This document shows, one piece after another, positions 25,300-33,587 of a stretch of DNA of 64,000 nt. Position 1 is the stretch's first letter. Every line of letters starts with the position of its first letter. A program made the translations under genes and the position numbers. Under the pieces are notes generated by a model that was not told the origin of the DNA, did no database searches, and saw only the letters and a program-made list of their open reading frames with translations. The stretch is from Paenibacillus uliginis N3/975 (GTDB lineage Bacteria > Bacillota > Bacilli > Paenibacillales > Paenibacillaceae). Location: NCBI RefSeq assembly GCF_900177425.1, contig NZ_LT840184.1, positions 2,310,613 to 2,374,612 on the forward strand, read 5' to 3'.

Positions 25300-25319
25300 G
25301 TTGTATAGAAGTGTTTATG

Positions 25320-25928
25320 TTAGGCATGATGGTAGCGGTTCTCCATCTTTTTGCCTGCGAGCCACAGCAACCAAAGGACACCAATGGCAATCAGTATACG
25401 CCACGGCTGATGAATGAATCCCTGCCAATCATGACCGATAAAAGCGACCATAAAAATCATGACCGATTTGCCTGCCATAACGGCAATGATGAATGTTCTC
25501 ATAGATACGTTACTAATACCGGAGGCCACATTGATGAGCGCCGATGGGGTAAAGGGAAAGCAGTAGAGTATGAATATCGGAGTAAAACCTTTTTCCTCAA
25601 TCCAGTGAAAGAAACGCTGTGTTCCCGGCATTCGCTTTTGGATGTACAGTCCGAGCTTTCCTCCCAGTTTACGTGCCAGCCAAAATACAGCAATAGAGCC
25701 GGCGCACACGCCGATCCATGAGAACAGGAACCCCAACCACAAGCCATAGGCGGCTGCGTTGCCCATTACAATGACGATAAGCGGCAGAATCGGAAGAAAT
25801 GCTTCAATGAAGGGAAATAATATGCCCGGCAGAGGGCCCAGGCTGGAATACTTGTGAAGCCAGGATTCTACCTGATTCATGTCGATATTTTTCATAAACG
25901 TTAAAACCTGCTCAATCCAATCTAACAT
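25320..25928 (-). CDS. VTT-domain (TVP38/TMEM64) membrane protein
   Basis: A 202-residue inner-membrane protein with five or six helices. FIEAFLPILPLIVIVMGNA is the first conserved VTT/SNARE-associated segment, then GVCAGSIAVFWLARKLGG and CFPFTPSALINVASGISNV, which match TVP38/DedA-like proteins. Such proteins are linked to lipid scrambling and membrane homeostasis. No neighbours are functionally tied: it is convergent with 24741 and divergent from yitT-like 26263. Start ATG 25928 gives the expected N-terminus; the ribosome site is weak. Confidence 0.88.
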   Translation of the reverse strand: MLDWIEQVLTFMKNIDMNQVESWLHKYSSLGPLPGILFPFIEAFLPILPLIVIVMGNAAAYGLWLGFLFSWIGVCAGSIAVFWLARKLGGKLGLYIQKRMPGTQRFFHWIEEKGFTPIFILYCFPFTPSALINVASGISNVSMRTFIIAVMAGKSVMIFMVAFIGHDWQGFIHQPWRILIAIGVLWLLWLAGKKMENRYHHA

Positions 25929-26262
25929 AATAAGTACGATCTCCCCTATGGTTATCTGTTTGTTTGAATAATGCTTTTATTTGATAAACTGAATTAAACT
26001 TTTGCAGTCGTTTTATGTAAAAAATCAATGAATTTTATTATATCATATTAACCCATTGGACCGCATCTGAGCAAACCGGAGGGTTCGAAAAACGTTGTTA
26101 GAAGATATTAATCGTGGATGATTTTTTCAAGTTGTACAGGAGAGAATGTTGATATTAGGCAACAATATTTGAACATTGCTTAGAATTCCTATATTATTAT
26201 AAAGTAAATTTTCGACAATTATCGCCAAAGCGGTAATATTCTACACCGAAGGGGTTCTCTGA
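25929..26262. other. Divergent intergenic region, AT-rich
   Basis: About 330 bases between the VTT-domain gene (minus) and the YitT-family gene (plus). It is AT-rich, with TATTATTATAAAG near 26191 as a possible -10 area for the plus gene. No repeat, riboswitch fold or short gene with a ribosome site was found. Confidence 0.4.
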
Positions 26263-27129
26263 ATGTCCAAAAAACACCGAAAGCTATCTGTCGGCGAGAT
26301 CATTAAACGTATCATTTTCATCACACTCGGAGCTGTCATGATGGCCGTCGCTCTCGAAGTATTCCTCGTCCCTAACACCATTATTGATGGAGGGATAACT
26401 GGTATTTCTATCGTTTTATCCAAAGTTACTCCAATAGCACTTGGATTGTTCCTTTTCTTGTTCAACCTCCCTTTTCTGTTTATTGGTTACAAGCAAATTG
26501 GCAAAACGTTTGCCTTATCCACGCTGTACGGCATTATCGTCCTGTCGGTTACAACGGGGCTGCTTCATGATGTTGAGCCTTTTACGAATGAAAAAATATT
26601 GGCCGTTCTCTTCGGCGGACTGATTCTTGGATTTGGGGTAGGGTTAGTAATCCGTTACGGCGGGGCGCTTGACGGCACGGAAATCGTTGCAATTCTTCTC
26701 TCCAAAAAATTGCGTATACCTGTTGGCCAGATCGTTATGTTCATCAACGTATTTATTTTTATTGTGGCTGGCTTCGTCTTCGGTGCCGATTCAGCGATGT
26801 TCTCCATCTTCACCTATTATATCGCAGCGAAAGTTATGGACATTGTTGTTGAAGGTTTGGACGAGTCCAAATCCGTTACAATCATCTCCAATGATTATGA
26901 GGATATTTCAGATGCGATTAACGACCGGCTGGGACGCAGCACGACTCTGCTGTATGGTAGAGGAGGTTACTCCAAGGAAGAGACTCAAATGATTTACTGT
27001 GTAGTCAACAGACTTGAAGTTTCCAAGCTGAAAACCGTCGTCCAGGAAATCGATAAGAACGCATTTATTTCGATTCAAAATGTTGCGGATGTACTTGGCG
27101 GCAGCATCGTGAAGAAAGATATTCATTAG
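26263..27129 (+). CDS. YitT family membrane protein (DUF161/DUF2179)
   Basis: A 288-residue membrane protein. Five or six helices occupy ~12-180, with repeated family motifs FLVPNTIIDGGITGISIVLS, GFGVGLVIRYGGALDGTEIVAILLSKK and FVFGADSAMFSIFTYYIAAKVMD. The cytosolic C-terminal ~85 residues are the DUF2179 domain (STTLLYGRGGYSKEETQMIYCVVNRLEVSKLK), which may bind a ligand. Firmicutes carry several paralogues; a transport role is suspected but unproven. GAAGGGG precedes ATG 26263. Terminator 27146-27184 follows. Confidence 0.92.
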   Translation: MSKKHRKLSVGEIIKRIIFITLGAVMMAVALEVFLVPNTIIDGGITGISIVLSKVTPIALGLFLFLFNLPFLFIGYKQIGKTFALSTLYGIIVLSVTTGLLHDVEPFTNEKILAVLFGGLILGFGVGLVIRYGGALDGTEIVAILLSKKLRIPVGQIVMFINVFIFIVAGFVFGADSAMFSIFTYYIAAKVMDIVVEGLDESKSVTIISNDYEDISDAINDRLGRSTTLLYGRGGYSKEETQMIYCVVNRLEVSKLKTVVQEIDKNAFISIQNVADVLGGSIVKKDIH

Positions 27130-27145
27130 ACGAATTAGACTACAG

Positions 27146-27184
27146 AAAGCATCTCATGTGTCAGAACGCATGGGATGCTTTTTT
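27146..27184 (+). terminator. Terminator after the YitT-family gene
   Basis: AAAGCATCTCATG (27146-27158) with CATGGGATGCTTT (27169-27181), one T-G pair, then T run. Confidence 0.9.
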
Positions 27185-27227
27185 ATTATGAAGAGAGTCA
27201 TACAAATTTTAATCATCTAAATCCAAC

Positions 27228-27265
27228 AAAAAGCCCTTTACAGGTATAACCTAAGCAAAGGGCTT
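27228..27265 (-). terminator. Terminator of the tdk transcription unit (minus strand)
   Basis: AAGCCCTTT (27231-27239) with AAAGGGCTT (27257-27265); the minus-strand T run corresponds to the AAAA stretch just left of the stem. Confidence 0.8.
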
Positions 27266-27281
27266 CATGTTTTAGATTGAT

Positions 27282-27494
27282 TTATTTCCGAACCTCAAAA
27301 AATTCGCACTCTTCACGTTTATGGTAACCGAGAGTGCTTACTCCGGATTGTGTAATAATCGTCTCATCCGTAAACCGAATAACGATCGTGCCGGAATCAA
27401 TGAGATGATTATCTTTAAATATTCGAATTTTGTACTGGAAATCCGCAGCTTCCTGAAAATCCTGGTCCGTAATCAGAGGTCTGACAATTGGCAT
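27282..27494 (-). CDS. Small hypothetical protein downstream of tdk
   Basis: A 70-residue soluble protein on the minus strand. ATG 27494 is preferred because AAAGGAG lies ~14 bases upstream, right after the tdk stop; an ATG at 27542 is in frame inside tdk but has no ribosome site and would overlap by 25 bases. The product is strand-rich (FQYKIRIFKDNHLIDSGTIVIRFTDETIITQ) with many charged residues and no Cys motif. Not recognised. It shares the tdk transcript and ends at the 27228 terminator. Confidence 0.6.
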   Translation of the reverse strand: MPIVRPLITDQDFQEAADFQYKIRIFKDNHLIDSGTIVIRFTDETIITQSGVSTLGYHKREECEFFEVRK

Positions 27495-27517
27495 GACGTT
27501 GGTTGTGTCTCCTTTAA

Positions 27518-28087
27518 TTATAGTGGGGGATTGGTGTGACATTTGCGGCAGACGGGGAAGTAGGTGTCGTTCCCTCCAATGACGATCTGCTCTCCGGTGT
27601 AGATCGGCTTTCCGTCTTTTACCCGAAGGTTCATAATCGCTTTACGTTCACAAAACCAGCAGATCGTTTTCATTTCTTCGATTTTATCTGCATATGACAG
27701 CATGAAGCGGCTTCCTTCAAAGAGCTCATTCTGAAAATCGTTCTTGAGTCCGAAACCCATAACCGGGACATCCAGCTCATCGACAATACGAACCAGCTGC
27801 AGGATACTGTCCTTGCTTAAGAATTGACATTCATCAACGAGAACACAGTAAGGTTTAGGTTCGTGATTGCTTACAATTCCGTATATATCAGTATTCTCCA
27901 TGATTGGAGTAGCTTGTCTTCTAAGGCCGATCCGGGAGGAGACATATCCAACTTCATCGCGGTTATCTATGGCGGAAGTGAAGATCAGGACCGGTTTGTT
28001 TTGTTCCTCATAGTTGTGTGCGACTTTCAAAATTTCAATCGATTTTCCGCTGTTCATTGCTCCATATTTGAAATATAACTGTGCCAT
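27518..28087 (-). CDS. tdk: Thymidine kinase (type II)
   Basis: A 189-residue cytosolic enzyme that phosphorylates thymidine with ATP in the pyrimidine salvage pathway. ATG 28087 is preceded by AAAGGAAAT; extra codons up to 28123 lack a ribosome site. P-loop GAMNSGKS at residues 9-16, the DECQF Mg2+/base motif (VLVDECQFL), the lasso-like region near the C-terminus and four zinc cysteines in a CWFC pair and a CRKC pair all fit the bacterial type II enzyme. Length is typical. Confidence 0.97.
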   Translation of the reverse strand: MAQLYFKYGAMNSGKSIEILKVAHNYEEQNKPVLIFTSAIDNRDEVGYVSSRIGLRRQATPIMENTDIYGIVSNHEPKPYCVLVDECQFLSKDSILQLVRIVDELDVPVMGFGLKNDFQNELFEGSRFMLSYADKIEEMKTICWFCERKAIMNLRVKDGKPIYTGEQIVIGGNDTYFPVCRKCHTNPPL

Positions 28088-28175
28088 TCTCATTTCCTTT
28101 CCCATTGAACATGTAAAGTACATATCATTTTCTCATTATCAGGTGGTGTGTGTAAATAACAATTCTTATGAAAAT

Positions 28176-28214
28176 AAAGACTGCATTGCAGTCATTTGAC
28201 TACAATGCAATCTT
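28176..28214 (-). terminator. Terminator after the His-rich gene (minus strand)
   Basis: AAAGACTGCATTGCAG (28176-28191) with CTACAATGCAATCTTT (28199-28214), two non-Watson-Crick positions; on the minus strand it is followed by TATTTT. Confidence 0.75.
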
Positions 28215-28234
28215 TAGTCTAATCAAGCCTATGT

Positions 28235-28534
28235 TTAATAGTGAAAACACCGAATGATGATAACGAGTAAAATAAACAGAATTAGTTCTGGGGCGACACC
28301 TTTTTTGACAACAGGTACATGAATTGGTGCAGGTACACAACCGTGACCATGCATATGATCGTGATGGACGTGACCATGCATTTGGCCATATTTATGTCCA
28401 GTCATGTGATGCCCAGAGCCGGCCACATGGGAATGCCCACCCCATTCTGTTTTCATGTGAACATCAGGAACACCTTTTTCGCTTCTTACGTATCCTGTTT
28501 CAGCTCCGCCTGTTACTCCTCCAAGACCAGCCAT
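28235..28534 (-). CDS. His-rich small protein with hydrophobic C-terminus
   Basis: A 99-residue protein; AAGGAG lies eight bases before ATG 28534. Residues ~25-70 contain about 14 His in HSHVAGSGHH, HGHVHHDHMHGHG-type clusters, likely metal-binding. The end, ELILFILLVIIIRCFHY, resembles the single hydrophobic helix of YjcZ-like sporulation membrane peptides. The Gly/His content plus that end suggests a spore-coat or membrane-peripheral peptide, but that is inference. No signal peptide. It is divergent from the histidine kinase at 28778. Confidence 0.7.
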   Translation of the reverse strand: MAGLGGVTGGAETGYVRSEKGVPDVHMKTEWGGHSHVAGSGHHMTGHKYGQMHGHVHHDHMHGHGCVPAPIHVPVVKKGVAPELILFILLVIIIRCFHY

Positions 28535-28711
28535 TACAACAGCTCCTTCTCGTTAAGTTGTGTGTTTATCTTGGGTATAGTATGACGGTAAGGATAGATG
28601 TACCTGTGCCAATACCCATATGGATTAAAGTTTTCTCTGGATCATCACTGATTGAGAAATTGAGCGTGTTTATCGCGGCTTTTTGTAATTTAACTGTTCA
28701 GAACACCTATT

Positions 28712-28725
28712 TATGTTATAACATA
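28712..28725. promoter_or_regulatory. Perfect 14-bp palindrome upstream of the histidine kinase gene
   Basis: TATGTTATAACATA is its own reverse complement. It lies 53 bases before TTG 28778 and overlaps a possible -10 (TATAAC). It could be an operator or chance in AT-rich DNA. Confidence 0.3.
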
Positions 28726-28777
28726 TGGAAGTGAATGATTAGTAACATTTGTAAGTTGAGTTTGGGAGTGATTTCGA

Positions 28778-30355
28778 TTGTCTATTAATATTATCAAACT
28801 CCTGTTTGTTCCTTTTATATCCCTATTTATTATCGTCTCATCGATTTCATTAGGGAAAGATGCGAGTTTGGGACTGATGATTTTTACAGGTTTGTCATTA
28901 TCAATAAGTTTGGCTCTAGATCGTAAATACCCGAGACTAAAAGTATTTCAGTTTATCTTTTTAGGCGCATTTCATTTCGTTAGCAATTTAAATTGGTGTA
29001 TACTGCTTTACTACATCGTGATTATTAATCTAATCCAGGACAAAGAGAAGTTTAAAGAGACGATGCCCGTGGCCTTTCTGTTAGTCATGCAATACTCCAT
29101 CATTCGACTGACCTACACGCCATTAGATGAATATAACTTGCTCGTATCGATTTTTGATATCATATCATCGTTTGTTATCATTATGACGTTACATATTATG
29201 ATCCGTATTGAATCTGAGAAAATAACTTTAACGAAGCAGAACGATTACCTCATTAATCATGATTCGCTTACCGGTTTTCTGAATTACGAAGGCTACATGA
29301 AAACCGTTCAAGAGCTTACCGATAACAGGACTAACTTTCAGCTTGTACTGCTCGATATTAACAACTTCAAATCATTGAATGCCAAAGATATAGCCACAGC
29401 GAATGAGATTCTTATCCATTTTTCACGCTCAATACAAAACCACTTCACGAACATGCTTGGTTCCGCCCGATATGCAGGAGATCGGTTTGCGATTCTTCTA
29501 CCATCTACTGACAGGGTAAAGGATTTAATGCCTTTTGATGAACTCGGCATACAGATCACCTACAGCGTAACTAAATTTCCCCAAGAAGCATCAACATTTC
29601 AAGAAATCATCAGCATGGCCGAAGAACGGATATTCCAAATGCGCAGAGAAAGCTGGCTAAAAACCCAGGAAGAATTCATGCGCTCCGCTAAAATGAAAAC
29701 GGTTGGCGAGTTAGCGGCCGGTATGGCCCATGAAATCCGCAATCCATTAACAGCGATAAAAGGGTTTGTCCAGCTATCCAAAATTCAAAATTACAACATT
29801 GAGCCATGGTATGAAGTCATCATGGGTGAAATAACGCGGGTCGGAGAGCTGACGGCAGAGTTTCTTCAGTTTTCCAAACCTCATGCGAGCAATATGAAAC
29901 CGGATTCTTTGCGTTTTTGTATGACCAGAGTCTTCTCCCTTTGTGAATCCGAAGCGGCCTCGCGCGGTCATTCGTTTACGATGGATATTCTGGATGATCG
30001 GGCTATGGTCTACATGGATAGGGACAAAATCATCCAGGTCATGATTAACCTCATACGTAACGCATTTCAGGCGATGGAGACGACAGGTCATGTCCATTTC
30101 TCATTACATATAGAGGGAAAGACTGCAATAATTGAAGTTTCGGATACAGGGAAGGGAATAGCCGAAGCAGATATCGTTCAAATTTTTGATCCGTTTTATA
30201 CAACCAAAGAAGAAGGAACAGGGCTTGGGTTATCCTTGTGTCAAAAAATCGTGGAGGATCATGGAGGCTCGATTTCCGTTCAAAGTGAGTTGGAGAAGGG
30301 AACGGTCTTCACGATTAGGCTACCGATTTCAGAAGATCCAGTTTCTACAATATAA
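28778..30355 (+). CDS. Membrane sensor histidine kinase with a degenerate GGDEF domain
   Basis: A 525-residue protein starting at TTG 28778 (GGGAG nine bases upstream). Residues ~1-142 hold about five membrane helices; ~157-290 are a GGDEF-like domain (NHDSLTGFLNYEGY, LVLLDINNFKSLN) whose active loop reads AGDRF at 233-237 instead of GGDEF, so it should not make c-di-GMP; ~300-370 are HisKA with His318 in MAHEIRNPLTAIKGF; ~410-515 are the ATPase with N box NLIRNAFQAM, DTGKGIA and TGLGLSLC. The kinase half resembles sporulation-type orphan kinases (KinB). No response regulator is adjacent, so it may feed the phosphorelay. Confidence 0.9.
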   Translation: MSINIIKLLFVPFISLFIIVSSISLGKDASLGLMIFTGLSLSISLALDRKYPRLKVFQFIFLGAFHFVSNLNWCILLYYIVIINLIQDKEKFKETMPVAFLLVMQYSIIRLTYTPLDEYNLLVSIFDIISSFVIIMTLHIMIRIESEKITLTKQNDYLINHDSLTGFLNYEGYMKTVQELTDNRTNFQLVLLDINNFKSLNAKDIATANEILIHFSRSIQNHFTNMLGSARYAGDRFAILLPSTDRVKDLMPFDELGIQITYSVTKFPQEASTFQEIISMAEERIFQMRRESWLKTQEEFMRSAKMKTVGELAAGMAHEIRNPLTAIKGFVQLSKIQNYNIEPWYEVIMGEITRVGELTAEFLQFSKPHASNMKPDSLRFCMTRVFSLCESEAASRGHSFTMDILDDRAMVYMDRDKIIQVMINLIRNAFQAMETTGHVHFSLHIEGKTAIIEVSDTGKGIAEADIVQIFDPFYTTKEEGTGLGLSLCQKIVEDHGGSISVQSELEKGTVFTIRLPISEDPVSTI

Positions 30356-30360
30356 AAAGA

Positions 30361-30399
30361 ACAAGGCTCCCAGGATTGAACATCTCCAGGAACCTTGTT
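30361..30399. terminator. Terminator between convergent genes
   Basis: ACAAGGCTCC... pairs imperfectly with CCAGGAACCTTGT (30377-30389), with T-rich flank. It lies between the histidine kinase (plus) and ilvE (minus). Confidence 0.65.
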
Positions 30400-30409
30400 G
30401 TTATTACAT

Positions 30410-31483
30410 CTAGATGTTTACTTCTACCATCCAGCCGAACGGATCCGGTATGGTTCCGCGCTGAATGCCTGTTAATGTGTCGTACAACTTGCCGGAGATT
30501 TCACCTGTCTTGCCATCAGATATGACTAGTTTTTCATCAAGCCAGTTAAGCTCACCGATCGGAGAAATGACAGCTGCAGTACCTGTGCCGAATGCTTCCT
30601 CCAGAGCGCCGCTCTTGGCGTCTTTGAACAGGTCTTCGATGGACATCGTACTCTCTTCCACCGGAATGTCCCAATGCTGTAGCAACTGAATAATCGAGCT
30701 CCGAGTAATGCCGTCCAGGATGCTTCCATTTAACGCAGGAGTATGAACGGTTCCATTGATCTTGAAGAAGACGTTCATGCTGCCGACCTCTTCGATGTAT
30801 TTACGGTGGACACCATCCAGCCACAGAACCTGGGAGTAACCCTTTTCCTTAGCAACTTCTTGTGCCTTCAAGCTGGCAGCATAGTTACCGGCAGTCTTAG
30901 CTTCACCAATTCCGCCTCTTACCGCACGTACATATTCACTTTCTACAAATATTTTAACCGGGTTCACACCTTCTGCGTAGTAGTTGCCTACCGGCGACAT
31001 GATGATGATGAACTGATACTGGGTTGAAGCATCAACCCCAAGCGCCGGCTGCGTTGCAATAACAAACGGGCGGATATATAAAGAGGTTCCGGGTTCCGTA
31101 GGAATCCATTCCTGATCAACGGCGATTAGGCTTTTCAAAGCATCAAGAGCTAACTCTTCATCCAATGCCGGCACACCCAGACGTTCATTGGAACGGTTTA
31201 GACGCTGAATATTTCTTTCCGGTCTGAAAAGAAGGACCTTGCCTTCCGTGGTTTTGAATGCTTTCAATCCTTCAAAAATCGTCTGGCCGTAATGAAATAC
31301 TTTGGCAGCGGGATCCAGTACGATTGGTTGATAAGGCACGATTCGGGGTTCATGCCAACCTCGATCGTCAGCGTAATCCATAATGAACATGTGATCTGTA
31401 AAGTGAATGCCGAACCCTAACTCATGTTGAAGCGGTTTTTGTTTTTTCTTCGTTGTTGTTTGGATATCTATTGATCTAGCCAT
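30410..31483 (-). CDS. ilvE: Branched-chain amino acid aminotransferase
   Basis: A 357-residue PLP enzyme that makes or breaks down Leu, Ile and Val by transamination with 2-oxoglutarate. Class IV group II signatures are clear: VFHYGQTIFEGLKAF, FRPERNIQRLNRS, GEAKTAGNYAASL with the PLP lysine in this block, EEVGSMNVFF, LDGITRSSI, and EAFGTGTAAVISPIG. ATG 31483 is preferred over ATG 31492 because the GGGAG ribosome site lies 11 rather than 2 bases away. It is divergent from the LysR gene at 31607. No T-box-like leader was seen in the short upstream gap. Confidence 0.96.
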   Translation of the reverse strand: MARSIDIQTTTKKKQKPLQHELGFGIHFTDHMFIMDYADDRGWHEPRIVPYQPIVLDPAAKVFHYGQTIFEGLKAFKTTEGKVLLFRPERNIQRLNRSNERLGVPALDEELALDALKSLIAVDQEWIPTEPGTSLYIRPFVIATQPALGVDASTQYQFIIIMSPVGNYYAEGVNPVKIFVESEYVRAVRGGIGEAKTAGNYAASLKAQEVAKEKGYSQVLWLDGVHRKYIEEVGSMNVFFKINGTVHTPALNGSILDGITRSSIIQLLQHWDIPVEESTMSIEDLFKDAKSGALEEAFGTGTAAVISPIGELNWLDEKLVISDGKTGEISGKLYDTLTGIQRGTIPDPFGWMVEVNI

Positions 31484-31606
31484 TGTTCCCATCGCTCCCT
31501 AACATATTTATTCTTAATTGAATGCTATCATTTCAGAAGGTATATTTAAAGTATCTATTTTGTTTAATTATCATATCATTTAGGTATGGGCGGACAGGTG
31601 AATGTT

Positions 31607-32506
31607 ATGGACATGCGACAAATGAAGTATTTTCTTGCCATTGCCAGGGAAGGTCAAGTCACCCGTGCGGCCAAGCAGTTGAATATGGAGCAGCCACCGC
31701 TTAGCCGTCAGCTGAAGCTGATGGAAGAAGAGCTGGGCGTCAGATTATTTGACCGCACCCCTAAACGCCTAAACCTGACGGAAGCAGGGGAGCTTCTTAG
31801 GCAGAGGGCAGAGATTTTGCTGGCACAGTTCGATGAAACCATTAAGGAAGTCAAGGAGATAGAAGAAGGTGTAAGGGGAGTTCTCTCACTTGGATCCGTG
31901 GTATCCTGTATATCATTGTTGCCGCACCGCATCCAGCTGTTTAGAGAAACATACCCGCAGGTGACCTTTAAGATTCTGGAGGGGGATCATATTTATTTGG
32001 GAGAGCTGCTGCAGAAACGAGTCATTGAACTGGTTGTAGCTAGGCTTCCTTTTGAAGCAATTACACATATTGATCATTGTGAAGTGCTTTCTCTTCCTTC
32101 AGATCCTTATGTAGCCGTCATTCCAAGTTCGTGGACTTCTCAAATCGGAAAAAAGACCGTACAGATGAAGGAGCTTGCACACTTTCCATTTCTGACCTTG
32201 AAGACGGACAAGACGACACGTATGCATGAGCAGGTCATGAATGAATGCAAGCGTCACGGCTTTCAGCCTAATATTATCTGTGAATGTTCGAGTGTGGCGA
32301 TTATTATGTCACTTGTAGCAAGCGGGATCGGAGCGACGATCTTTCCTAAATCGGTCATATCATCGTACCCCGTCAGCGTTGTTCAGATGCTAGATATTGA
32401 AGATGCAGACTTCCAATCCGAAGTGGGGATTGTCTGGCTCAAGGACCATTATTTATCCAAGAGTGCTCAGCGTTTCATTGACAGTTTTAGAGAGAGGTTC
32501 ATATAG
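31607..32506 (+). CDS. LysR family transcriptional regulator
   Basis: A 299-residue regulator. ATG 31607 is chosen since AGGTG lies seven bases upstream; the frame is open to 31586. N-terminal winged helix MRQMKYFLAIAREGQVTRAAKQLNMEQPPLSRQLKLMEEELG, then a periplasmic-binding-like effector domain of two lobes (~90-299). The helix-turn-helix carries QPPLSRQ as in the AlsR/YwbI-type group. It is divergent from ilvE, with a ~120-base gap in which LysR sites could act; whether it controls ilvE is inference. Confidence 0.93.
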   Translation: MDMRQMKYFLAIAREGQVTRAAKQLNMEQPPLSRQLKLMEEELGVRLFDRTPKRLNLTEAGELLRQRAEILLAQFDETIKEVKEIEEGVRGVLSLGSVVSCISLLPHRIQLFRETYPQVTFKILEGDHIYLGELLQKRVIELVVARLPFEAITHIDHCEVLSLPSDPYVAVIPSSWTSQIGKKTVQMKELAHFPFLTLKTDKTTRMHEQVMNECKRHGFQPNIICECSSVAIIMSLVASGIGATIFPKSVISSYPVSVVQMLDIEDADFQSEVGIVWLKDHYLSKSAQRFIDSFRERFI

Positions 32507-32563
32507 CGAATTTATTAATGATAATATATGATTTACTCATATGAATGAAAGGTGGGCGAATCT

Positions 32564-32905
32564 ATGATTATGCATATCTTGAGTTATCCGGCTTGGAGGC
32601 AGACCCTTCAGGATGGGGAATACGCTCCAGCAAGTTTAGAAAAAGAAGGCTTTATTCACTGCTCCAAACCGGATCAGGTTGTTGACGTTGCGAATTCTAT
32701 ATACAAAGGTCAAACCGGACTCTTCTTGATGTTTATAGATGAAGAGAAGGTTGAATCTAACATCGTGTATGAAGACTTGTACGAGTTAGGAAAGCTTTTT
32801 CCACATATATATGGACCTTTAAATTTAGATGCGGTCACCCAGATTGTAGAGTTTATACCAGACGAGGACGGAAACTTCACGTTGCCAACAGGAGTGCTTC
32901 AGTGA
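32564..32905 (+). CDS. DUF952 family protein
   Basis: A 113-residue protein. ATG 32564 has AAAGGTGG eight bases upstream; GTG 32552 lies inside that site. The order HILSYPAWRQTLQDGEYAPASLEKEGFIHCS, then LFLMFIDEEKVESNIVYED, then FPHIYGPLNLDAV agrees with DUF952 (a small fold related to glutathione S-transferase-like or ADP-ribosyl-binding proteins; role unknown). The IHCS and HIYGPL motifs are the best markers. Its TGA stop overlaps the GTG of the following fragment (GTGA, 32902-32905). Confidence 0.9.
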   Translation: MIMHILSYPAWRQTLQDGEYAPASLEKEGFIHCSKPDQVVDVANSIYKGQTGLFLMFIDEEKVESNIVYEDLYELGKLFPHIYGPLNLDAVTQIVEFIPDEDGNFTLPTGVLQ

Positions 32906-33207
32906 AATTCTACAAGGAAAAGCTGCCTATTGTAGAGTTGGGGAGAAAAGTGTTGGGTGCTCGAGGTCATAAGCAGTTTGTCGGCACACCCGAACAGCTA
33001 GTTGCTTTTATGCAGGAATGGTACGAAGGATACGGCTGCGACGGTTTCAACATTATGGCACCGGTTTTGCCGGGAGGCATGGACGAGTTTGTGAATGAGG
33101 TTGTTCCTGTGCTGCAGAAGCAGGATCTTTTTCGTACAGAATACGAAGGCGTGACATTGAGAGATCATCTTGGATTGTTACGTCCCCAAAACGGACACTT
33201 CCGATAG
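32902..33207 (+). pseudogene. C-terminal remnant of an NtaA/SnaA/DszA-type flavin monooxygenase (LLM class)
   Basis: A 101-codon frame reading ELGRKVLGARGHKQFVGTPEQ, then CDGFNIMAPVLPGGMDEFV, then LFRTEYEGVTLRDHLGL. This is the last fifth of the NtaA/SnaA/DszA flavin-dependent monooxygenase family (normally ~450 residues). The catalytic barrel is absent, so it cannot be an active enzyme. Its GTG overlaps the DUF952 stop, so it could still be translated by coupling. It is followed by a hairpin terminator at 33288-33350. A deletion that joined DUF952 to the end of a former oxidoreductase gene is the simplest reading. Confidence 0.75.
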
Positions 33208-33287
33208 GACGGGAAGGATGCTCCGGCATTGTCTACGTTGTCTAGGAGCTGAGCAGACAGAGTTGGTCCATCCTATATTGAATGTAC

Positions 33288-33360
33288 AAAGAAATCGCTC
33301 CTTTAAATGGTGGCTAGACACTTCCATTTTACCAGAGGGCGATTTCTTTTTGTCTTTTTT
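33288..33360 (+). terminator. Hairpin terminator after the remnant
   Basis: AAAGAAATCGC (33288-33298) with GCGATTTCTTT (33339-33349), enclosing a small stem AAATGG/CCATTT, followed by TTGTCTTTTTT. Confidence 0.75.
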
Positions 33361-33379
33361 AGTGGGATATGCACGAAGC

Positions 33380-33512
33380 AGCGGAGGGGACGAAGCAATT
33401 CCGGACAAGCGGAGCGATCGCCTTTGCCCCCGAATTTCCCTATCTACCAAGACCGTTCAAGAAATTCGGGGGCAACAGCGATGGGAGGAATGTTTCGTAC
33501 GTGGAGCGTCTT
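33380..33512. repeat. Palindromic intergenic repeat with short motif, copy 2
   Basis: A perfect 12-bp inverted repeat GCCCCCGAATTT (33426-33437) with AAATTCGGGGGC (33462-33473), flanked by GGAGCGATCGCC and CAACAGCGATGGGAGG. Right after it comes TGTTTCGTACGTGGAGCGTC (33491-33510), a variant of the motif at 17607, 54038 and 57647. Looks like a dispersed intergenic repeat, not a gene; frames that cross it have no ribosome site. Confidence 0.6.
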
Positions 33513-33587
33513 CCAACAGAAGTAAAGGCTGCCCCGTAAGATCTAAAATCTTTGGGACACCCCCTTATGCTACTGATGAAGATTGTA

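Noticed and set aside
25311..25721. 136-codon plus frame opposite the VTT-domain gene
   Set aside because: Shadow; the minus-strand protein has clear helices and family motifs.
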